A DNA stretch of 64,000 nucleotides. It comes from Levilactobacillus lanxiensis (GTDB lineage Bacteria > Bacillota > Bacilli > Lactobacillales > Lactobacillaceae). Below are positions 28,401-40,075 of this stretch, in pieces (the stretch's first letter is position 1; each line of letters opens with the position of its first letter). The stretch lies in the NCBI RefSeq assembly GCF_016861655.1, contig NZ_BOLN01000007.1:62001-126000 (forward strand), in the 5' to 3' direction. The notes under the pieces were generated by a model. That model made no database searches. It saw only the letters and a program-made list of their open reading frames with translations, and was not told the DNA's origin. A program made the position numbers and the translations under genes.

Positions 28401-31400
28401 CCATCGCTGCTTCCTTAGCCGCTACGATGACACAAAATACCAGTCTGGGTGGTTCTTACACGGCTGCCGCTGCTGCGTACGCACAGGACGCACAGTACGC
28501 CGCCGCTGCTGCCGATGCAGCCACCAACGACGCCAACAGTTACATGGCAGCGGCCTCATCCGCAGTTGCTGCAGGTAGTTTCGCCGCAGCCAGTGAATAC
28601 TCCACTGCCGCTGATGCAGAATTGGTTTCTGCCAGCCAGTTAGCCTCTGAAGCCACAGTAGCCGCCGCTGCTGCGACTGAAGCTGCTAGTTACGCGGTGC
28701 TTTACTCCAATAACCTGGGTAAGTATAAAGGAAAACCATCAGGGGATGCCTTTGTTCTGTTAGGAATGGTTGTCTCTGGCGGGTTTACACAACAGCCGAC
28801 TGCCGTTACCTCAACCACTTCTGGCAAGACGATTAGCTTAACTTCGACTGCCAAAACAGGTCTGGGTGCCATTAACATCAGTCACTCAACGACTTGGTAT
28901 ACGCAGATCAATGGTAAGTGGGTAACGCTTAAAGGGTCATCAGGTAGTATCAACGATGCTAGTGGAAAAGAAATTGCCACTTATACGATCAAAGATAACA
29001 CGCCGTGGTACGCTGGGCTAGCAACCGCTTCCAGCACGCTGACGGTGACAACGAGCGAAGACTTTACTGGTTCGTTGCTGTTCCAATCAGGTGCTGGTTT
29101 CTTAGGAACCAATACGGTGACTGGGGACTTTTACAGTAACTTAGCCCAGGTCGACGTTTACGACAGTGAAATTGCTGCCACGGGTATCACCATTGCCGGG
29201 GATGATTACATCCTGAATGGCTCAGATACGCAAACTGAAGGGGTCTTCACGGCAACGACCAATCCTGGCAACGCCACTGGGGACATCACTTGGACTAGTA
29301 GCGACGAATCCATTGCCACAGTCAGTGCTGATGGGACGGTAACGCCAACGTCCGCAGCCTCCGCTGGGAAAATTACGATTACAGCGACAATCACCAATGC
29401 TGATGGGACTTCATTCTCAGCCAGCAAAGATGTGACCATCGGTAATGGTTTAGCTGATCATGCGGTTAACGCCGGCGACGATTTGACCTGGTCACCAGAA
29501 ATGGATACGACAAGTGATGGTACAAAGGTTTCATACCAGTGGTACTACTCCGCAACGGCCGGTAGCCAAGGCCAGAAGCTAACTGGTCAAACCAGTGAAA
29601 CTCTGAACTTGACGGGTGCGACGGCTGGTAACCAAGGGTACTACACACTGGTTGTGACCAGTGGTAGCACGACCATGTCTCTGGGTCAGGCTTACCTGAC
29701 AGTTAACACGACGCAAACTGATGCGGCTTCATCATCAGCAAGCTTAGCCGCTGATGCCGCAAACGAAGCTGGTCAATACGCAAGTGTGGCTAACTCCTAC
29801 GCAGATCTGTCTACGGATTACGCGGTGAAGGGGTCAACGGCTTCTAGCTACGCTGCTGAAGCTGCAACGGCCGCCTCGACAGCAACTTCTGCTGCAGCCG
29901 AAGCTTCATCAGCCGCAGCCGCTGCTTCAACGGCCCACGCCAATGCTTCATCAGCTGAAGCAGCTAGTGATAACGCTGCAGCATCAAGTTATGCAGCTGA
30001 AGCTTCGTCAGCCGCCGCTGCCGCTCAGACTGCTAAGGATCACGCTTCTAGCGCCGCTTCTGACGCACAGTCATATGCAAACATGGCTATTGCTGCAGAT
30101 ACGGATTCAGATAGTGACTCCGATTCCGACAGTGATTCTGATAGCGACAGCGATTCAGATTCCGACAGCGATTCAGACTCTGACAGCGATTCAGACTCCG
30201 ACAGCGACAGCGATTCTGACAGCGACAGCGATTCTGACAGCGACAGCGATTCTGACAGCGACAACGATTCAGACTCCGATAGTGACTCTGATTCCGATAG
30301 CGACTCAGACTCCGACAGTGACTCTGACAGCGACAGCGATTCAGACTCCGACAGTGACTCAGACTCCGACAGTGACTCAGACTCCGACAGTGATTCTGAT
30401 TCCGATAGTGACTCAGATAGCGACAGTGATTCTGACAGCGACAGTGACTCGGATAGCGACAGCGACTCGGACTCCGACAGTGATTCAGACTCCGACAGTG
30501 ATTCTGACAGCGACAGTGACTCCGATTCCGACAGTGATTCCGATAGCGACAGCGACTCCGATAGCGACAGTGACTCCGACAGCGACTCCGACAGCGACAG
30601 TGATTCTGACAGCGACGGTGATTCTGACAGCGACAGCGACTCAGACAGCGACAGTGACTCAGACAGCGACAGTGACTCCGACAGCGACTCCGACTCCGAC
30701 TCCGACAGCGATAGTGATTCGGATTCCGACAGTGACTCAGACTCCGACAGCGATTCTGACAGCGACAGTGACTCAGACAGCGACAGTGATTCCGACTCCG
30801 ACAGTGATTCAGATAGCGACAGCGACTCCGATTCCGATAGTGATTCGGATTCCGACAGTGATTCAGACAGCGACAGTGACTCCGACTCCGACAGCGATTC
30901 TGATTCCGATAGCGACTCCGACTCAGACAGCGACAGTGATTCCGACTCCGACAGCGACTCAGATAGCGACAGTGACTCAGACAGCGACAGCGACTCCGAT
31001 TCCGATAGCGACTCAGACTCCGATAGTGATTCTGACTCTGACAGCGACTCAGACTCCGATAGCGATTCTGACAGCGACAGTGACTCCGATTCCGATAGTG
31101 ACTCAGACAGCGACAGCGATTCGGATTCCGACAGTGATTCTGATTCCGACAGCGACTCCGATTCCGACAGTGACTCCGATTCCGACAGTGATTCAGATAG
31201 CGACAGCGATTCCGACTCCGACAGTGATTCCGATAGCGACAGCGATTCCGACTCCGACAGTGATTCAGATAGCGACAGCGATTCCGACTCCGACAGTGAC
31301 TCAGATAGCGACAGTGATTCAGATTCCGATAGTGATTCGGATTCCGACAGTGATTCAGACAGCGACAGTGACTCCGACTCCGACAGCGATTCTGATTCCG

Positions 31401-34400
31401 ATAGCGACTCCGACTCAGACAGCGACAGTGATTCTGATTCCGATAGCGATTCGGATTCCGACAGCGACTCCGACTCAGACAGTGACTCCGACTCCGACAG
31501 TGATTCCGACTCCGACAGCGATTCTGATAGCGACAGTGACTCCGATTCTGACAGCGACTCAGATTCCGACAGTGACTCCGACTCCGACAGCGATTCAGAC
31601 TCTGATTCCGATTCTGACAGCGACTCAGATTCCGACAGTGACTCAGACTCCGACAGCGATTCAGACTCTGATTCCGATTCTGACAGCGACTCAGATTCCG
31701 ACAGTGACTCCGACTCCGACAGCGATTCAGACTCTGATTCCGATTCCGACAGTGACTCCGACTCCGACAGCGATTCCGACTCCGACAGTGACTCAGATAG
31801 CGACAGTGATTCAGATTCCGATAGTGACTCTGACAGCGACAGTGACTCTGACAGCGACAGTGACTCTGATTCCGACAGTGATTCGGACTCCGATAGCGAT
31901 TCCGACTCCGACAGTGATTCTGATTCCGATAGCGATTCGGATTCCGACAGCGACTCCGACTCAGACAGTGACTCCGACTCCGACAGTGATTCAGACTCCG
32001 ACAGCGATTCTGATAGCGACAGTGACTCCGATTCTGACAGCGACTCAGATTCCGACAGTGACTCAGACTCCGACAGCGATTCAGACTCTGATTCCGATTC
32101 CGACAGTGACTCCGACTCCGACAGCGATTCCGATTCCGACAGTGATTCTGATTCCGACAGCGACTCAGATTCCGACAGTGATTCCGATAGCGACAGCGAC
32201 TCAGACTCCGACAGTGATTCGGATTCCGACAGTGATTCAGATAGCGACAGCGATTCCGACTCCGACAGTGATTCAGATAGCGACAGTGATTCAGATTCCG
32301 ATAGTGACTCTGACAGCGACAGTGACTCTGACAGCGACAGTGATTCGGACTCCGATAGCGATTCAGACTCCGACAGCGACTCAGATTCCGACAGCGACTC
32401 CGACTCAGACAGTGATTCAGATTCCGACAGCGATTCAGACTCTGATTCCGATAGTGATTCAGATTCCGACAGTGACTCTGACAGCGACAGCGATTCCGAT
32501 TCCGATAGCGACTCAGATTCCGACAGTGATTCTGACAGTGACAGTGATTCTGATTCCGACAGCGACTCAGATAGCGACAGTGACTCAGATAGCGACAGTG
32601 ATTCGGACTCCGACAGTGATTCCGATTCCGACAGTGACTCAGACTCCGATAGTGATTCCGATAGCGACAGTGACTCCGATTCCGATAGTGATTCGGACTC
32701 CGACAGCGATTCAGACTCCGACAGTGACTCTGATTCCGACAGTGATTCCGACAGCGACTCCGACTCCGACAGTGACTCAGATAGCGACAGTGATTCCGAT
32801 TCCGACAGCGACTCAGACTCCGACAGTGACTCTGATTCCGACAGTGATTCCGACTCCGATAGTGACTCAGACTCCGACAGCGACTCCGATTCCGACAGTG
32901 ATTCCGATTCCGACAGTGACTCAGACTCCGACAGCGACTCAGATTCCGACAGTGACTCAGATAGCGACAGCGACTCAGATTCCGATAGCGATTCTGACAG
33001 CGACAGTGATTCCGATTCCGACAGCGACTCTGATTCCGACAGCGACTCTGATTCCGACAGTGATTCTGACAGCGACAGTGATTCCGACTCCGATAGTGAT
33101 TCGGATTCCGACAGTGACTCAGATTCCGACAGTGATTCAGATAGCGACAGCGATTCCGACTCCGACAGCGACAGTGATTCCGACTCCGACAGTGACTCAG
33201 ATAGCGACAGCGATTCCGACTCCGACAGTGACTCAGATAGCGACAGCGATTCAGACTCCGACAGTGATTCAGATAGCGACAGTGATTCAGACTCCGATAG
33301 TGACTCAGATTCCGACAGTGACTCAGATAGCGACAGCGACTCAGATTCCGATAGTGACTCTGACAGCGATTCCGACAGCGATTCCGATTCCGACAGCGAC
33401 TCCGACTCCGACAGCGATTCCGACAGCGACAGCGATTCCGATTCCGACAGCGACTCAGATTCCGACAGTGACTCCGACTCCGACAGTGACTCAGATAGCG
33501 ACAGCGACAGCGACTCCGATAGTGATTCAGACTCCGACAGTGACTCCGATAGCGACAGTGACTCAGACTCCGATAGCGATTCAGATTCCGACAGTGACTC
33601 TGACAGCGACTCCGATTCCGATAGCGATTCTGACAGCGACAGTGATTCCGATTCCGATAGTGACTCAGACTCCGACAGCGACTCAGATTCCGACAGTGAT
33701 TCAGATAGCGACAGTGATTCAGACTCCGACAGCGACTCAGATTCCGACAGCGATTCTGACAGCGACAGTGATTCCGACTCCGACAGCGACTCAGATAGCG
33801 ACAGCGATTCCGATTCCGACGCCGACAGTGACTCAGACTCTGACAGTGATTCTGACTCCGACAGTGATTCCGATAGCGACAGCGACTCAGATAGCGACAG
33901 TGATTCTGACTCCGACAGTGATTCCGATAGCGACAGCGACTCAGATAGCGACAGTGATTCCGACTCCGATAGTGACTCAGATTCCGACAGCGATTCTGAC
34001 AGCGACAGTGACTCAGATAGCGACAGTGATTCCGATTCCGACAGTGACTCAGACTCCGACAGCGACTCTGATTCCGATAGTGATTCCGACTCCGACAGCG
34101 ACTCAGATAGCGACAGTGATTCAGATTCCGACAGTGACTCAGATAGCGACAGCGACTCAGATTCTGACAGTGATTCCGATAGCGACAGCGACTCAGATAG
34201 CGACAGTGACTCTGACAGCGACAGTGATTCCGACTCCGACAGTGACTCAGATAGCGACAGCGACTCAGATTCCGACTCAGACTCCGACAGTGATTCTGAC
34301 AGCGACAGTGACTCAGACTCCGATAGTGATTCAGATAGCGACAGCGATTCAGATAGCGATAGTGATTCCGACTCCGACAGTGACTCTGATTCCGACAGTG

Positions 34401-36136
34401 ACTCCGACTCCGACAGTGACTCCGACTCCGACAGTGACTCTGACAGCGACAGTGATTCAGATTCCGACAGCGATTCCGACTCCGACAGTGACTCAGATAG
34501 CGACAGTGATTCAGATTCCGACAGCGATTCCGACTCCGACAGTGACTCAGATAGCGACAGTGATTCAGATTCCGACAGCGATTCCGACTCCGACAGTGAC
34601 TCAGATAGCGACAGTGATTCAGATTCCGACAGCGATTCCGACTCCGACAGTGACTCAGATAGCGACAGTGATTCAGATTCCGACAGCGATTCCGACTCCG
34701 ACAGTGACTCAGATAGCGACAGTGATTCAGATTCCGACAGCGATTCTGATTCCGACAGTGACTCAGATAGCGACAGTGATTCAGACAGCGACAGTGACTC
34801 AGACTCCGACAGCGATTCCGATTCCGACAGTGATTCCGATAGCGACAGCGATTCTGATTCCGACAGTGACTCAGATAGCGACAGCGACTCAGATTCTGAC
34901 AGTGATTCTGATTCCGACAGCGATTCCGACTCCGATAGTGACTCAGATAGCGACAGCGATTCCGACTCCGACAGCGACTCAGATAGCGACAGTGACTCCG
35001 ACTCCGACAGCGATTCTGACAGCGACTCAGATTCTGACAGTGATTCCGATTCCGACAGTGACTCCGACTCCGACAGTGATTCTGATTCCGACAGTGACTC
35101 CGACAGCGACTCAGACTCCGACAGTGACTCAGATAGCGACAGCGATTCCGACTCCGACAGCGATTCTGACAGCGACAGTGACTCAGATAGCGACAGCGAT
35201 TCTGACTCTGACAGTGATTCCGATAGCGACAGCGACTCAGATTCCGACAGCGATTCAGATAGCGATAGTGATTCAGACTCCGACAGTGACTCTGATTCCG
35301 ACAGTGACTCAGACTCTGACAGTGATTCCGATAGCGACAGCGATTCAGACTCCGACAGTGATTCTGACAGCGACAGTGACTCAGATTCCGACAGTGACTC
35401 AGATAGCGACAGCGATTCCGATTCCGACAGTGATTCTGACAGCGACAGTGATTCAGACTCCGACAGTGACTCAGATAGCGACAGTGACTCAGGTTCTGGC
35501 GGTGGTGATGGATCCAACAACGGTGGCGACTCCGACTCCGATAGCGGTTCCGATTCTGACAGCGACTCTGACAGTGATAGCGACTCTGATTCTGAACAAA
35601 CTGGAAACGAGGGCGACTCTGGAAATGGTTCAGGTTCCGGTAGCGGCTCAGGTTCCGGAAGTGGATCAGGCTCAGGCTCAGGTAGCGGTTCTGGCACTGG
35701 AACGGGTTCAGGTTCTGGTAGTGGTGCTGGCGCAACTGGCACAACGACTAACACTGGTTCAGGCACGACGCCAGTTGCAGCAACGACCTTGAACTACGGT
35801 GGTGCTGCGAACACGGCTGCTGGCACTGCACCAATGGTTGATCTGACTGCTAGTTCACCAGCTACGGTAGCTGACACAGCAGCAAGTCCAGCGGACAACA
35901 GCGACAAGTCTGCCAGTGACAAGTCTGCTACTGATAAATCAGCTAGCGACAAGACGAGTGACAAGTCTGGGACCACGAGTGGCAACGCCGCAGACTCAGC
36001 GACTGATGGAGATTCCGCAGTTAAATCAGCGGATAGCAACCACACGACTCTCTGGGGAGCAATTGCCGCTGCCATCGCCGCAGTAACTGGTGGCTCATGG
36101 TGGTACTTCGGCAAGCGTGGCAAGCACGACAATTAA
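25421..36136 (+). CDS. giant serine-rich repeat surface protein with KxYKxGKxW signal and (Asp-Ser)898 stalk
   Basis: Secreted adhesin-type glycoprotein of 3571 residues. GTG start. Residues 18-26 are KMYKVGKTW, the KxYKxGKxW signal of proteins often sent through accessory Sec, followed by a hydrophobic segment and cleavage near ASADA (~48). An Ala/Ser-rich helical region follows (to ~560 and again ~705-1105, 1430-1560), broken by Ig-like domains at about 585-700, 1105-1245 and 1330-1425, plus a BIG2-type domain near 1250-1335 ([20 protein letters not shown]). Residues 1562-3357 are Asp-Ser repeats, then Gly/Ser-rich and DK(S/T)-rich segments. The C-terminus has a membrane segment and the tail GKRGKHDN but no LPXTG. 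The downstream glycosyltransferases probably O-glycosylate its serines (inference). Confidence 0.92.
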   Translation: MKFMRNKAFNGDPKLRYKMYKVGKTWVFAALASFSLLGAGTMSASADATSTDDATNSSKVATSAASSTSSGADQQEQKSASTASSAGASSETSAASSAASSESSKAVVESASVSDASSSAASSSSNTSSATTATATSAVTTSAATSTTDAASVASSAAANVKTDVTLSTNVTKTVAKVATTKKAVVTPVAENDTVTVGTSDETKVTTDADNDASAAASAAAAAKASATTASSYAALVPTSDVNNAYTATSSYAAKTDTASELTHYYSSLASGYKQAVADGMGDSDSLMNNYVSALTAAKSAASNATSYANLASSTAAIAKSAAAVGLKDMVSSANLPTFSAAAAASEAAIAAAAAASSAYNATQYDTSNAAAVAAYATANSAASDAANASSLATSLAGDAQAQYSVANSAALSGDYEAASAALISANGISSQALDAYNAASTANSTAQSAALTATSLAVSDSAVKASSSAVLAAGYASTANSFASEASGYKGDQSKQYAESAASFAAAVTSSANLASSAASTAAAATSAADAASLARVASSAASDAALNLEGASSAASLAAAYETDAQGIDENEEEDTSAIGGTTNTLTSSSTAVSVGQSVTLTNAMTLGSYAFPLQIGSSSYKISSATYTWYESTDGKNWTVASTSSSTATSQKFTPTYTSAGTYYYYLKVSGTKKATYLTINTHSSTFSTSSNVITVVVSDVNGNYTDQASSAAAAADATAALASSMASSANAAYDLLASTTDLVSDVTVQDYARSAANYTKNTASYATLAVKAATAANSASSLAASYEAENNYSAAQSAALDAIAAQADADSYGVLTTSAAADATRLVADTYTAAQKQEAAANYLASSYAAAAAGAASQALDQANIANSNAADAANAFASAPLYQDAASAANAAAIAANTDAASNASMAAVKATEAASHAAAGSLADASTAAANAKTYLKWATEAASSGASAAAEATKIIVDGQSSAVSVNAASTAVIDAAAATSAQAAGSIAASLAATMTQNTSLGGSYTAAAAAYAQDAQYAAAAADAATNDANSYMAAASSAVAAGSFAAASEYSTAADAELVSASQLASEATVAAAAATEAASYAVLYSNNLGKYKGKPSGDAFVLLGMVVSGGFTQQPTAVTSTTSGKTISLTSTAKTGLGAINISHSTTWYTQINGKWVTLKGSSGSINDASGKEIATYTIKDNTPWYAGLATASSTLTVTTSEDFTGSLLFQSGAGFLGTNTVTGDFYSNLAQVDVYDSEIAATGITIAGDDYILNGSDTQTEGVFTATTNPGNATGDITWTSSDESIATVSADGTVTPTSAASAGKITITATITNADGTSFSASKDVTIGNGLADHAVNAGDDLTWSPEMDTTSDGTKVSYQWYYSATAGSQGQKLTGQTSETLNLTGATAGNQGYYTLVVTSGSTTMSLGQAYLTVNTTQTDAASSSASLAADAANEAGQYASVANSYADLSTDYAVKGSTASSYAAEAATAASTATSAAAEASSAAAAASTAHANASSAEAASDNAAASSYAAEASSAAAAAQTAKDHASSAASDAQSYANMAIAADTDSDSDSDSDSDSDSDSDSDSDSDSDSDSDSDSDSDSDSDSDSDSDSDSDSDSDNDSDSDSDSDSDSDSDSDSDSDSDSDSDSDSDSDSDSDSDSDSDSDSDSDSDSDSDSDSDSDSDSDSDSDSDSDSDSDSDSDSDSDSDSDSDSDSDSDSDSDSDSDSDSDSDSDSDSDGDSDSDSDSDSDSDSDSDSDSDSDSDSDSDSDSDSDSDSDSDSDSDSDSDSDSDSDSDSDSDSDSDSDSDSDSDSDSDSDSDSDSDSDSDSDSDSDSDSDSDSDSDSDSDSDSDSDSDSDSDSDSDSDSDSDSDSDSDSDSDSDSDSDSDSDSDSDSDSDSDSDSDSDSDSDSDSDSDSDSDSDSDSDSDSDSDSDSDSDSDSDSDSDSDSDSDSDSDSDSDSDSDSDSDSDSDSDSDSDSDSDSDSDSDSDSDSDSDSDSDSDSDSDSDSDSDSDSDSDSDSDSDSDSDSDSDSDSDSDSDSDSDSDSDSDSDSDSDSDSDSDSDSDSDSDSDSDSDSDSDSDSDSDSDSDSDSDSDSDSDSDSDSDSDSDSDSDSDSDSDSDSDSDSDSDSDSDSDSDSDSDSDSDSDSDSDSDSDSDSDSDSDSDSDSDSDSDSDSDSDSDSDSDSDSDSDSDSDSDSDSDSDSDSDSDSDSDSDSDSDSDSDSDSDSDSDSDSDSDSDSDSDSDSDSDSDSDSDSDSDSDSDSDSDSDSDSDSDSDSDSDSDSDSDSDSDSDSDSDSDSDSDSDSDSDSDSDSDSDSDSDSDSDSDSDSDSDSDSDSDSDSDSDSDSDSDSDSDSDSDSDSDSDSDSDSDSDSDSDSDSDSDSDSDSDSDSDSDSDSDSDSDSDSDSDSDSDSDSDSDSDSDSDSDSDSDSDSDSDSDSDSDSDSDSDSDSDSDSDSDSDSDSDSDSDSDSDSDSDSDSDSDSDSDSDSDSDSDSDSDSDSDSDSDSDSDSDSDSDSDSDSDSDSDSDSDSDSDSDSDSDSDSDSDSDSDSDSDSDSDSDSDSDSDSDSDSDSDSDSDSDSDSDSDSDSDSDSDSDSDSDSDSDSDSDSDSDSDSDSDSDSDSDSDSDSDSDSDSDSDSDSDSDSDSDSDSDSDSDSDSDSDSDSDSDSDSDSDSDSDSDSDSDSDSDSDSDSDSDSDSDSDSDSDSDSDSDSDSDSDSDSDSDSDSDSDSDSDSDSDSDSDSDSDSDSDSDSDSDSDSDSDSDSDSDSDSDSDSDSDSDSDSDSDSDSDSDSDSDSDSDSDSDADSDSDSDSDSDSDSDSDSDSDSDSDSDSDSDSDSDSDSDSDSDSDSDSDSDSDSDSDSDSDSDSDSDSDSDSDSDSDSDSDSDSDSDSDSDSDSDSDSDSDSDSDSDSDSDSDSDSDSDSDSDSDSDSDSDSDSDSDSDSDSDSDSDSDSDSDSDSDSDSDSDSDSDSDSDSDSDSDSDSDSDSDSDSDSDSDSDSDSDSDSDSDSDSDSDSDSDSDSDSDSDSDSDSDSDSDSDSDSDSDSDSDSDSDSDSDSDSDSDSDSDSDSDSDSDSDSDSDSDSDSDSDSDSDSDSDSDSDSDSDSDSDSDSDSDSDSDSDSDSDSDSDSDSDSDSDSDSDSDSDSDSDSDSDSDSDSDSDSDSDSDSDSDSDSDSDSDSDSDSDSDSDSDSDSDSDSDSDSDSDSDSDSDSDSDSDSDSDSDSDSDSDSDSDSDSDSDSDSDSDSDSDSDSDSDSDSDSDSDSDSDSDSDSDSDSDSDSDSDSDSDSDSDSDSDSDSDSDSDSDSDSDSDSDSDSDSDSDSDSDSDSDSDSDSDSDSDSDSDSDSDSDSDSDSDSDSDSGSGGGDGSNNGGDSDSDSGSDSDSDSDSDSDSDSEQTGNEGDSGNGSGSGSGSGSGSGSGSGSGSGSGTGTGSGSGSGAGATGTTTNTGSGTTPVAATTLNYGGAANTAAGTAPMVDLTASSPATVADTAASPADNSDKSASDKSATDKSASDKTSDKSGTTSGNAADSATDGDSAVKSADSNHTTLWGAIAAAIAAVTGGSWWYFGKRGKHDN
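30104..35491 (+). repeat. Asp-Ser dipeptide repeat tract, 898 units
   Basis: 5388 bp encoding 1796 residues of strict DS alternation. Only three codons depart: Asn at 30263, Gly at 30617 and Ala at 33821, each a single-base change of a Ser codon. All six Ser codons and both Asp codons are mixed, so the DNA is much less uniform than the protein. The alternation leaves three other frames free of stops, which explains the long overlapping frames there. Confidence 0.97.
34448..34771 (+). repeat. 54-bp tandem repeat inside the Asp-Ser tract
   Basis: Five successive 54-bp units (34448-34717) are identical in DNA, with the same order of 18 codons, and a sixth (34718-34771) differs at one Ser-Asp pair (TCT GAT for TCC GAC). 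It marks a recent amplification. Confidence 0.9.
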
Positions 36137-36188
36137 CAAAAAGTAGGGTGACTGATTTAAAAATAAATCTGCCGCACTACTGATCAGC

Positions 36189-36222
36189 AAAGGCACGCCT
36201 AGAAAATTAGGCGTGCCTTTTT
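36189..36222 (+). terminator. terminator after the repeat protein
   Basis: AAAGGCACGCCT and AGGCGTGCCTTT form a perfect 12-bp stem around AGAAAATT, then T-run. Confidence 0.95.
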
Positions 36223-36655
36223 GCTGTCTAAGAAAGTTTGAATTCATCAATTAAATGGTCCTCACACAAATTAAAATGTGGATAATTAAGCGCAAATCAA
36301 GCCTCACAACAAATGTTGCGGTATAATAAAACTTATCATCGCAGTTTGTTCGTAAAGTGAGCAATCAATGACACTGAAAATACTGTTCGGAAATCAGACA
36401 AACACTGATATATCGGCATCTTGTTTACCGCTCTATCAGTTGATTAATAAATGATGATAAGATAATGTAATTTGAATGAAAATTGTAAAAAAACAATAGT
36501 GTGTATGGTGAAATTGTGTTAACATGAATTTGTACAGAGAATAAACCAAACAAGCTATAATTCAATGATAATTATCTAACCAGGTAATGGTTATCGCCTT
36601 GATTGATTAAACCATTTAGCGATAAAAATAAGTGATGAAGGAGGCTTCCTTACCA
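36223..36655 (+). promoter_or_regulatory. AT-rich promoter region of the glycosylation-module operon
   Basis: 433 bp, AT-rich, without a gene. Two perfect TATAAT hexamers occur (36322-36327 and 36556-36561), the nearer ~95 bp before the start codon; neither has a good -35 at 17 bp. Transcription of the module must begin here, because a strong terminator precedes it. Confidence 0.45.
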
Positions 36656-38296
36656 ATGAAAAAAGCAATGATTAAAAACTTTAAAGAGGCCATGCAAAAC
36701 TTAGGAAATTTGCAGGATCATGCGACGGGATTAATAACTTTAGCTGTATCGATTTCAGATCAACGACACCGGGCCGATGTTCAGTTTATTCAAGGGACAA
36801 GCTTTAACCGTGCTTGGGAAACTATAGAGAGTGTGTTGGCTGGTGTTCCACAGAATTCATGGGTCAGAATTGAAAGCGTTCACTCAATTCAAAAACGTCA
36901 ACTGGCCTCAATTGAGCAGAATCTTATAGATATGTTCCGAATGAATTATTGGAGAAAGGGAATTAGCTTTGACGCTGATTTTCAAACAGCCTTATTAGAA
37001 ATGGAAATTAACGGACATGAATTTATTAAGCCAAGTGAGAAACACATTGTTGGAAAAAATCAGTCTGAATCATGGATAGATTTCCCTCATGTAAAAAAGT
37101 ATCTAGAGCGGCGTAATGGGAGTCTAGCAGTTGATATTGAACGTGCGGACTATGTTTGGACTTTCACCACATCAGGAATTTTTACAGATGGTGATAGAAT
37201 CTGGCGTCTTAATGATTCTGAGACGGGCGAAAAAGGAATTCGTGAGCTTGCCAATCCTAAGCGTGAATTACATGAATATTTAGGTGCTGGTGAACAATTT
37301 TTGGCAAATCAGATTCAGGATGATGGTAAGTTTATCTATGGTTACTATCCAGGACGGCAACGAATTTTGAACAGCTATAACAGTGTCCGTCACTTCTCGT
37401 CAGTCTATGCACTGCTTGAAGCCGTGGACTTCACGGAAAATTCAAATGATCAGAACAAGGCTAAGAAAGCTCTTAAATGGGGATTAGATAATTTAACGGT
37501 AGCTGAAGGCGAGACACTGTTTGCCATTGAACGACCAAAGAAGGGGACTCCAGAACTTAAACTAGGTGCTCAGGCAATGCTTATCCTGGCTTTATGTAAG
37601 TACCAAGAGGTCACACATGATGAGACCTTTTCATCTGAAATGATGAAGGCCTTTAACGGTGTTATTGCGTTTCGTCAGCCATCTGGTCGTTATAATCATG
37701 TCTTGAATCCTGACTTGACGGTAAAAGATGAATTCCGAATCATTTACTACGAGGGTGAAATAACTTTTGCTTTAACTCGTCTCTATGAATTAACAAAGGA
37801 CGACCAGGTATTACAGATGATTAAGCAATCACTAGATTTCATGGTGAATAACGATTATGGCAAGTACCACGATCATTGGATTGCGTACGCCGTAAATGAA
37901 GCTTTACAGATTTTTCCGAAAAATCGTGCGTACATGCAACTAGGCTTAACGAATGTATTCAGTCATTTGGACTTTATTGAAAAACGAGATACTGCATATC
38001 CAACACTGTTAGAGTTGATGAATGCCGCGGTTAAAATGACTGATATTATCAAGAATACGAGTAATGATGACTTGTTAGAGCCGTATGATTTGATTCGATT
38101 ACGGCAGGTTTGGAAGCAACGTGCGGAGCATGAACTTGTTACGGGTGGTTTTGAACCAGAACTAGCCATGTATTTTTACGCACCATATAAGTTTGTGGGT
38201 GGATTTTTTGCCCGACACGACCATTTCCGAACACGGATTGATGATTGTGAACACTTCCTGTCTGGGCTAATTAATTATTATAACTACACCTACTAA
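36656..38296 (+). CDS. alpha-toroid-like protein of unknown function
   Basis: 546 residues from ATG 36656 (GAAGGAGG 11 bases upstream). The first ~210 residues are a separate mixed domain that I do not recognise (WVRIESVHSIQKRQ, MEINGHEFIKPSEKH). From about 215 on the pattern of paired helices with aromatic loops (GAGEQFLANQIQDDGKFIYGY, SVRHFSSVYALLEA, GAQAMLILALCKY, IIYYEGEITFALTRLYEL, DHWIAYAVNEAL) suggests an alpha/alpha toroid like that of carbohydrate epimerases, lyases or glycoside hydrolases. No signal peptide or membrane segment, so it acts in the cytoplasm. AT-rich. It lies two genes before a Mur ligase; joint action is inferred. Specific function unknown. Confidence 0.75.
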   Translation: MKKAMIKNFKEAMQNLGNLQDHATGLITLAVSISDQRHRADVQFIQGTSFNRAWETIESVLAGVPQNSWVRIESVHSIQKRQLASIEQNLIDMFRMNYWRKGISFDADFQTALLEMEINGHEFIKPSEKHIVGKNQSESWIDFPHVKKYLERRNGSLAVDIERADYVWTFTTSGIFTDGDRIWRLNDSETGEKGIRELANPKRELHEYLGAGEQFLANQIQDDGKFIYGYYPGRQRILNSYNSVRHFSSVYALLEAVDFTENSNDQNKAKKALKWGLDNLTVAEGETLFAIERPKKGTPELKLGAQAMLILALCKYQEVTHDETFSSEMMKAFNGVIAFRQPSGRYNHVLNPDLTVKDEFRIIYYEGEITFALTRLYELTKDDQVLQMIKQSLDFMVNNDYGKYHDHWIAYAVNEALQIFPKNRAYMQLGLTNVFSHLDFIEKRDTAYPTLLELMNAAVKMTDIIKNTSNDDLLEPYDLIRLRQVWKQRAEHELVTGGFEPELAMYFYAPYKFVGGFFARHDHFRTRIDDCEHFLSGLINYYNYTY

Positions 38297-38311
38297 CAAG
38301 GAGGCCTTCAA

Positions 38312-38518
38312 ATGGTGACTATTGCTGCTGCGGTGTTTGCATCCAAAAAAGTTCAACTATTTTTACGGATGTCAATCTATGTCGTTGTTGGAATTGTCGT
38401 TTTAGTTGTTCGACGAATAAACAGAAAAAAAACTCGAAAACGCCTTGATGAACGAACGAAACATATGATGAAAAATACGAAAACGGATGAGAATGGAAAA
38501 TATCCTTGGGAAAAATAG
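38312..38518 (+). CDS. small single-span membrane protein ending in GKYPWEK
   Basis: 68 residues with a clear ribosome site (CAAGGAGG). One membrane segment at about 17-36 (LRMSIYVVVGIVVLVVRR) and a strongly basic, then acidic, cytoplasmic tail ending DENGKYPWEK. I know no family. A decayed copy of the same tail (DGKYPWEE) lies at 41970-42003, before the glycosyltransferase pair, so the gene belongs to this locus and was once present twice. It may anchor the cytoplasmic enzymes to the membrane (inference). Confidence 0.75.
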   Translation: MVTIAAAVFASKKVQLFLRMSIYVVVGIVVLVVRRINRKKTRKRLDERTKHMMKNTKTDENGKYPWEK

Positions 38519-38549
38519 AGTAACCGATACTGAGGGGGCAGTTTAGACG

Positions 38550-40022
38550 ATGAAATTAGATCAAAATGATTTTCGATTGCTAAAGGGAAGACTTTATGGA
38601 AAGAATGCCAATGTGGCTGTAGATTATTTTGGACATAAGCCAGGGAGCTTTGCGAAATATGAAGGAACACAAGGCGGATATATTAACCTCTCTGACGAAC
38701 GGCGAGATTACCTACACATGGGACATCTTGCTAAAAGTTTTCAGCCTATCGAATGGCTCAAAACCCATCAGAATGAAATCAGCCTCTTGGTAATCGAAAA
38801 GCCAATCCCAGAGTTAGCTGATAGTATTTCCCAGTTTATTGTGAACAATACTTGGGAGTTTTATAAAGAAGTTGCTGCGTATGTTCGTGCCATGTATCAA
38901 GGACAGGTCATAGCGATTACGGGGTCTGTTGGGAAATCCACGACGCGACTAATGATTAAGAAGTTGCTTGACGATACCCACGCAAAGGTTCTGAGTAATT
39001 TTCGAAATGACAACACACGGCAAACAGTTCCGCAATTGCTGACGAGTCTACTTGAAGCTCCAGATGTGTTAGTTGCAGAGATTTCAATCAATGCTTTGAA
39101 TGGTCGTGATCATGGGCCTATCTCGCCTATGCTGAAGTCTAATGTGGCTGTCATCACGCAAATTGGTGGTGCTCATTTGGAGGAATTGCAAAATCAAGAA
39201 GATCCCACGATGTTTTTAGCCGAGCGGAAGACTCGTATTTTTAGAGGCATGTCTGCGGATGGAGCGGCCATTATTAACCGAGATATGGAACCACGTATTT
39301 ATCGCTATGTCCGTCGACGAGCTTTAGAAAAGGTTCAGCGAATTTATACTTTTAGCTTTCACGATGAACAAGCGGACGCCTATGTATTATCGACGGAAAA
39401 CTTTCGGGATTATACAGAACTGACGCTTAATATTTTGGATGAAACTGTGCAGGTCAACCTTTCTATGCCGGGTACAGGTGTCATTATGGATCTGTTGGCA
39501 AGTGCACTTGCTGTAAAAAGTTTAAACCGAGAGTTACCAGAGAGTCTGGCACAGTCATTTGCAGATTTCCAAGCCTTGAATAGTGAGTTGAAATTTCAGC
39601 GGGTGACGACGCCAAATGGAACGGTTACAGTTGTTGATGATACTCATGGGTCAACGCTACATTCAGTTAATAATGTTATTTCTGTTTTCAAGGAGCGGGG
39701 CGCGTTCTACGCAGGTGACAAGGTCCTCGTTATGGAGACAGGGGAGGACTTGGGTGAGCAAGCTTCAGAGTATAATATGAAGTTTAAAGACGGTATTGTT
39801 GCAAGTGGAATTGATACTTTCATTGGCTATCGTGATGAGTATATTCGACCATTGGAACAGGCGCTGACAGATGAAATCAAAACTGACTTTTACCAGGAGC
39901 TACCACCTGTGATTTCTAAAATTGAGGCACTCCCAGATGATTCTTTGGTGATTGTTAAGGCATCAGATGGCCGGAAATACGGTTCTGACTTGTGGACCTT
40001 ACCAACAAAATTTGCCAAGTAA
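38550..40022 (+). CDS. Mur-ligase-family enzyme (MurF-like), non-peptidoglycan context
   Basis: ATP-dependent amide ligase of 490 residues. The P-loop ITGSVGKSTTR is near residue 128; the central domain has EISINALNGRDHGPISP and ITQIGGAHLEEL as in MurF/MurC; the C-terminal domain begins TVTVVDDTHGSTLHSV, resembling the MurF DDSYNAN segment. The first ~100 residues are not a standard MurF substrate domain. It sits in a surface-glycoprotein locus, without mra/mur neighbours, so it probably joins an amino acid or amine to a carboxylated sugar or carrier of the glycan (inference). Start ATG after GAGGGGG. AT-rich like its neighbours. Confidence 0.85.
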   Translation: MKLDQNDFRLLKGRLYGKNANVAVDYFGHKPGSFAKYEGTQGGYINLSDERRDYLHMGHLAKSFQPIEWLKTHQNEISLLVIEKPIPELADSISQFIVNNTWEFYKEVAAYVRAMYQGQVIAITGSVGKSTTRLMIKKLLDDTHAKVLSNFRNDNTRQTVPQLLTSLLEAPDVLVAEISINALNGRDHGPISPMLKSNVAVITQIGGAHLEELQNQEDPTMFLAERKTRIFRGMSADGAAIINRDMEPRIYRYVRRRALEKVQRIYTFSFHDEQADAYVLSTENFRDYTELTLNILDETVQVNLSMPGTGVIMDLLASALAVKSLNRELPESLAQSFADFQALNSELKFQRVTTPNGTVTVVDDTHGSTLHSVNNVISVFKERGAFYAGDKVLVMETGEDLGEQASEYNMKFKDGIVASGIDTFIGYRDEYIRPLEQALTDEIKTDFYQELPPVISKIEALPDDSLVIVKASDGRKYGSDLWTLPTKFAK

Positions 40023-40075
40023 AGGCAGTTCATGAAATAAATCTTGCTTGTAGTGGTTGAGGGGGCAGATGAAGA

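Noticed and set aside
30104..35491. CRISPR-like repetition
   Set aside because: Repeats are coding dipeptides without spacers; the 54-bp units are contiguous.
35575..35620. QTG within SEQTGNEG as a sorting motif of the giant protein
   Set aside because: No Leu-Pro before it and it is ~180 residues from the membrane segment, followed by Gly-Ser repeats.
30040..35766. Two antisense frames of about 1900 codons (Ser-Glu and Arg-Cys-rich)
   Set aside because: Same cause: the codon pattern of the sense strand excludes stops. No start signals, and composition is a mirror of the repeat.
29943..35792. Long plus-strand frame of 1949 codons overlapping the Asp-Ser tract
   Set aside because: Alternating Asp and Ser codons cannot form stops in this frame, so an open frame is automatic; composition (Ile/Thr/Pro) is meaningless and it has no ribosome site.
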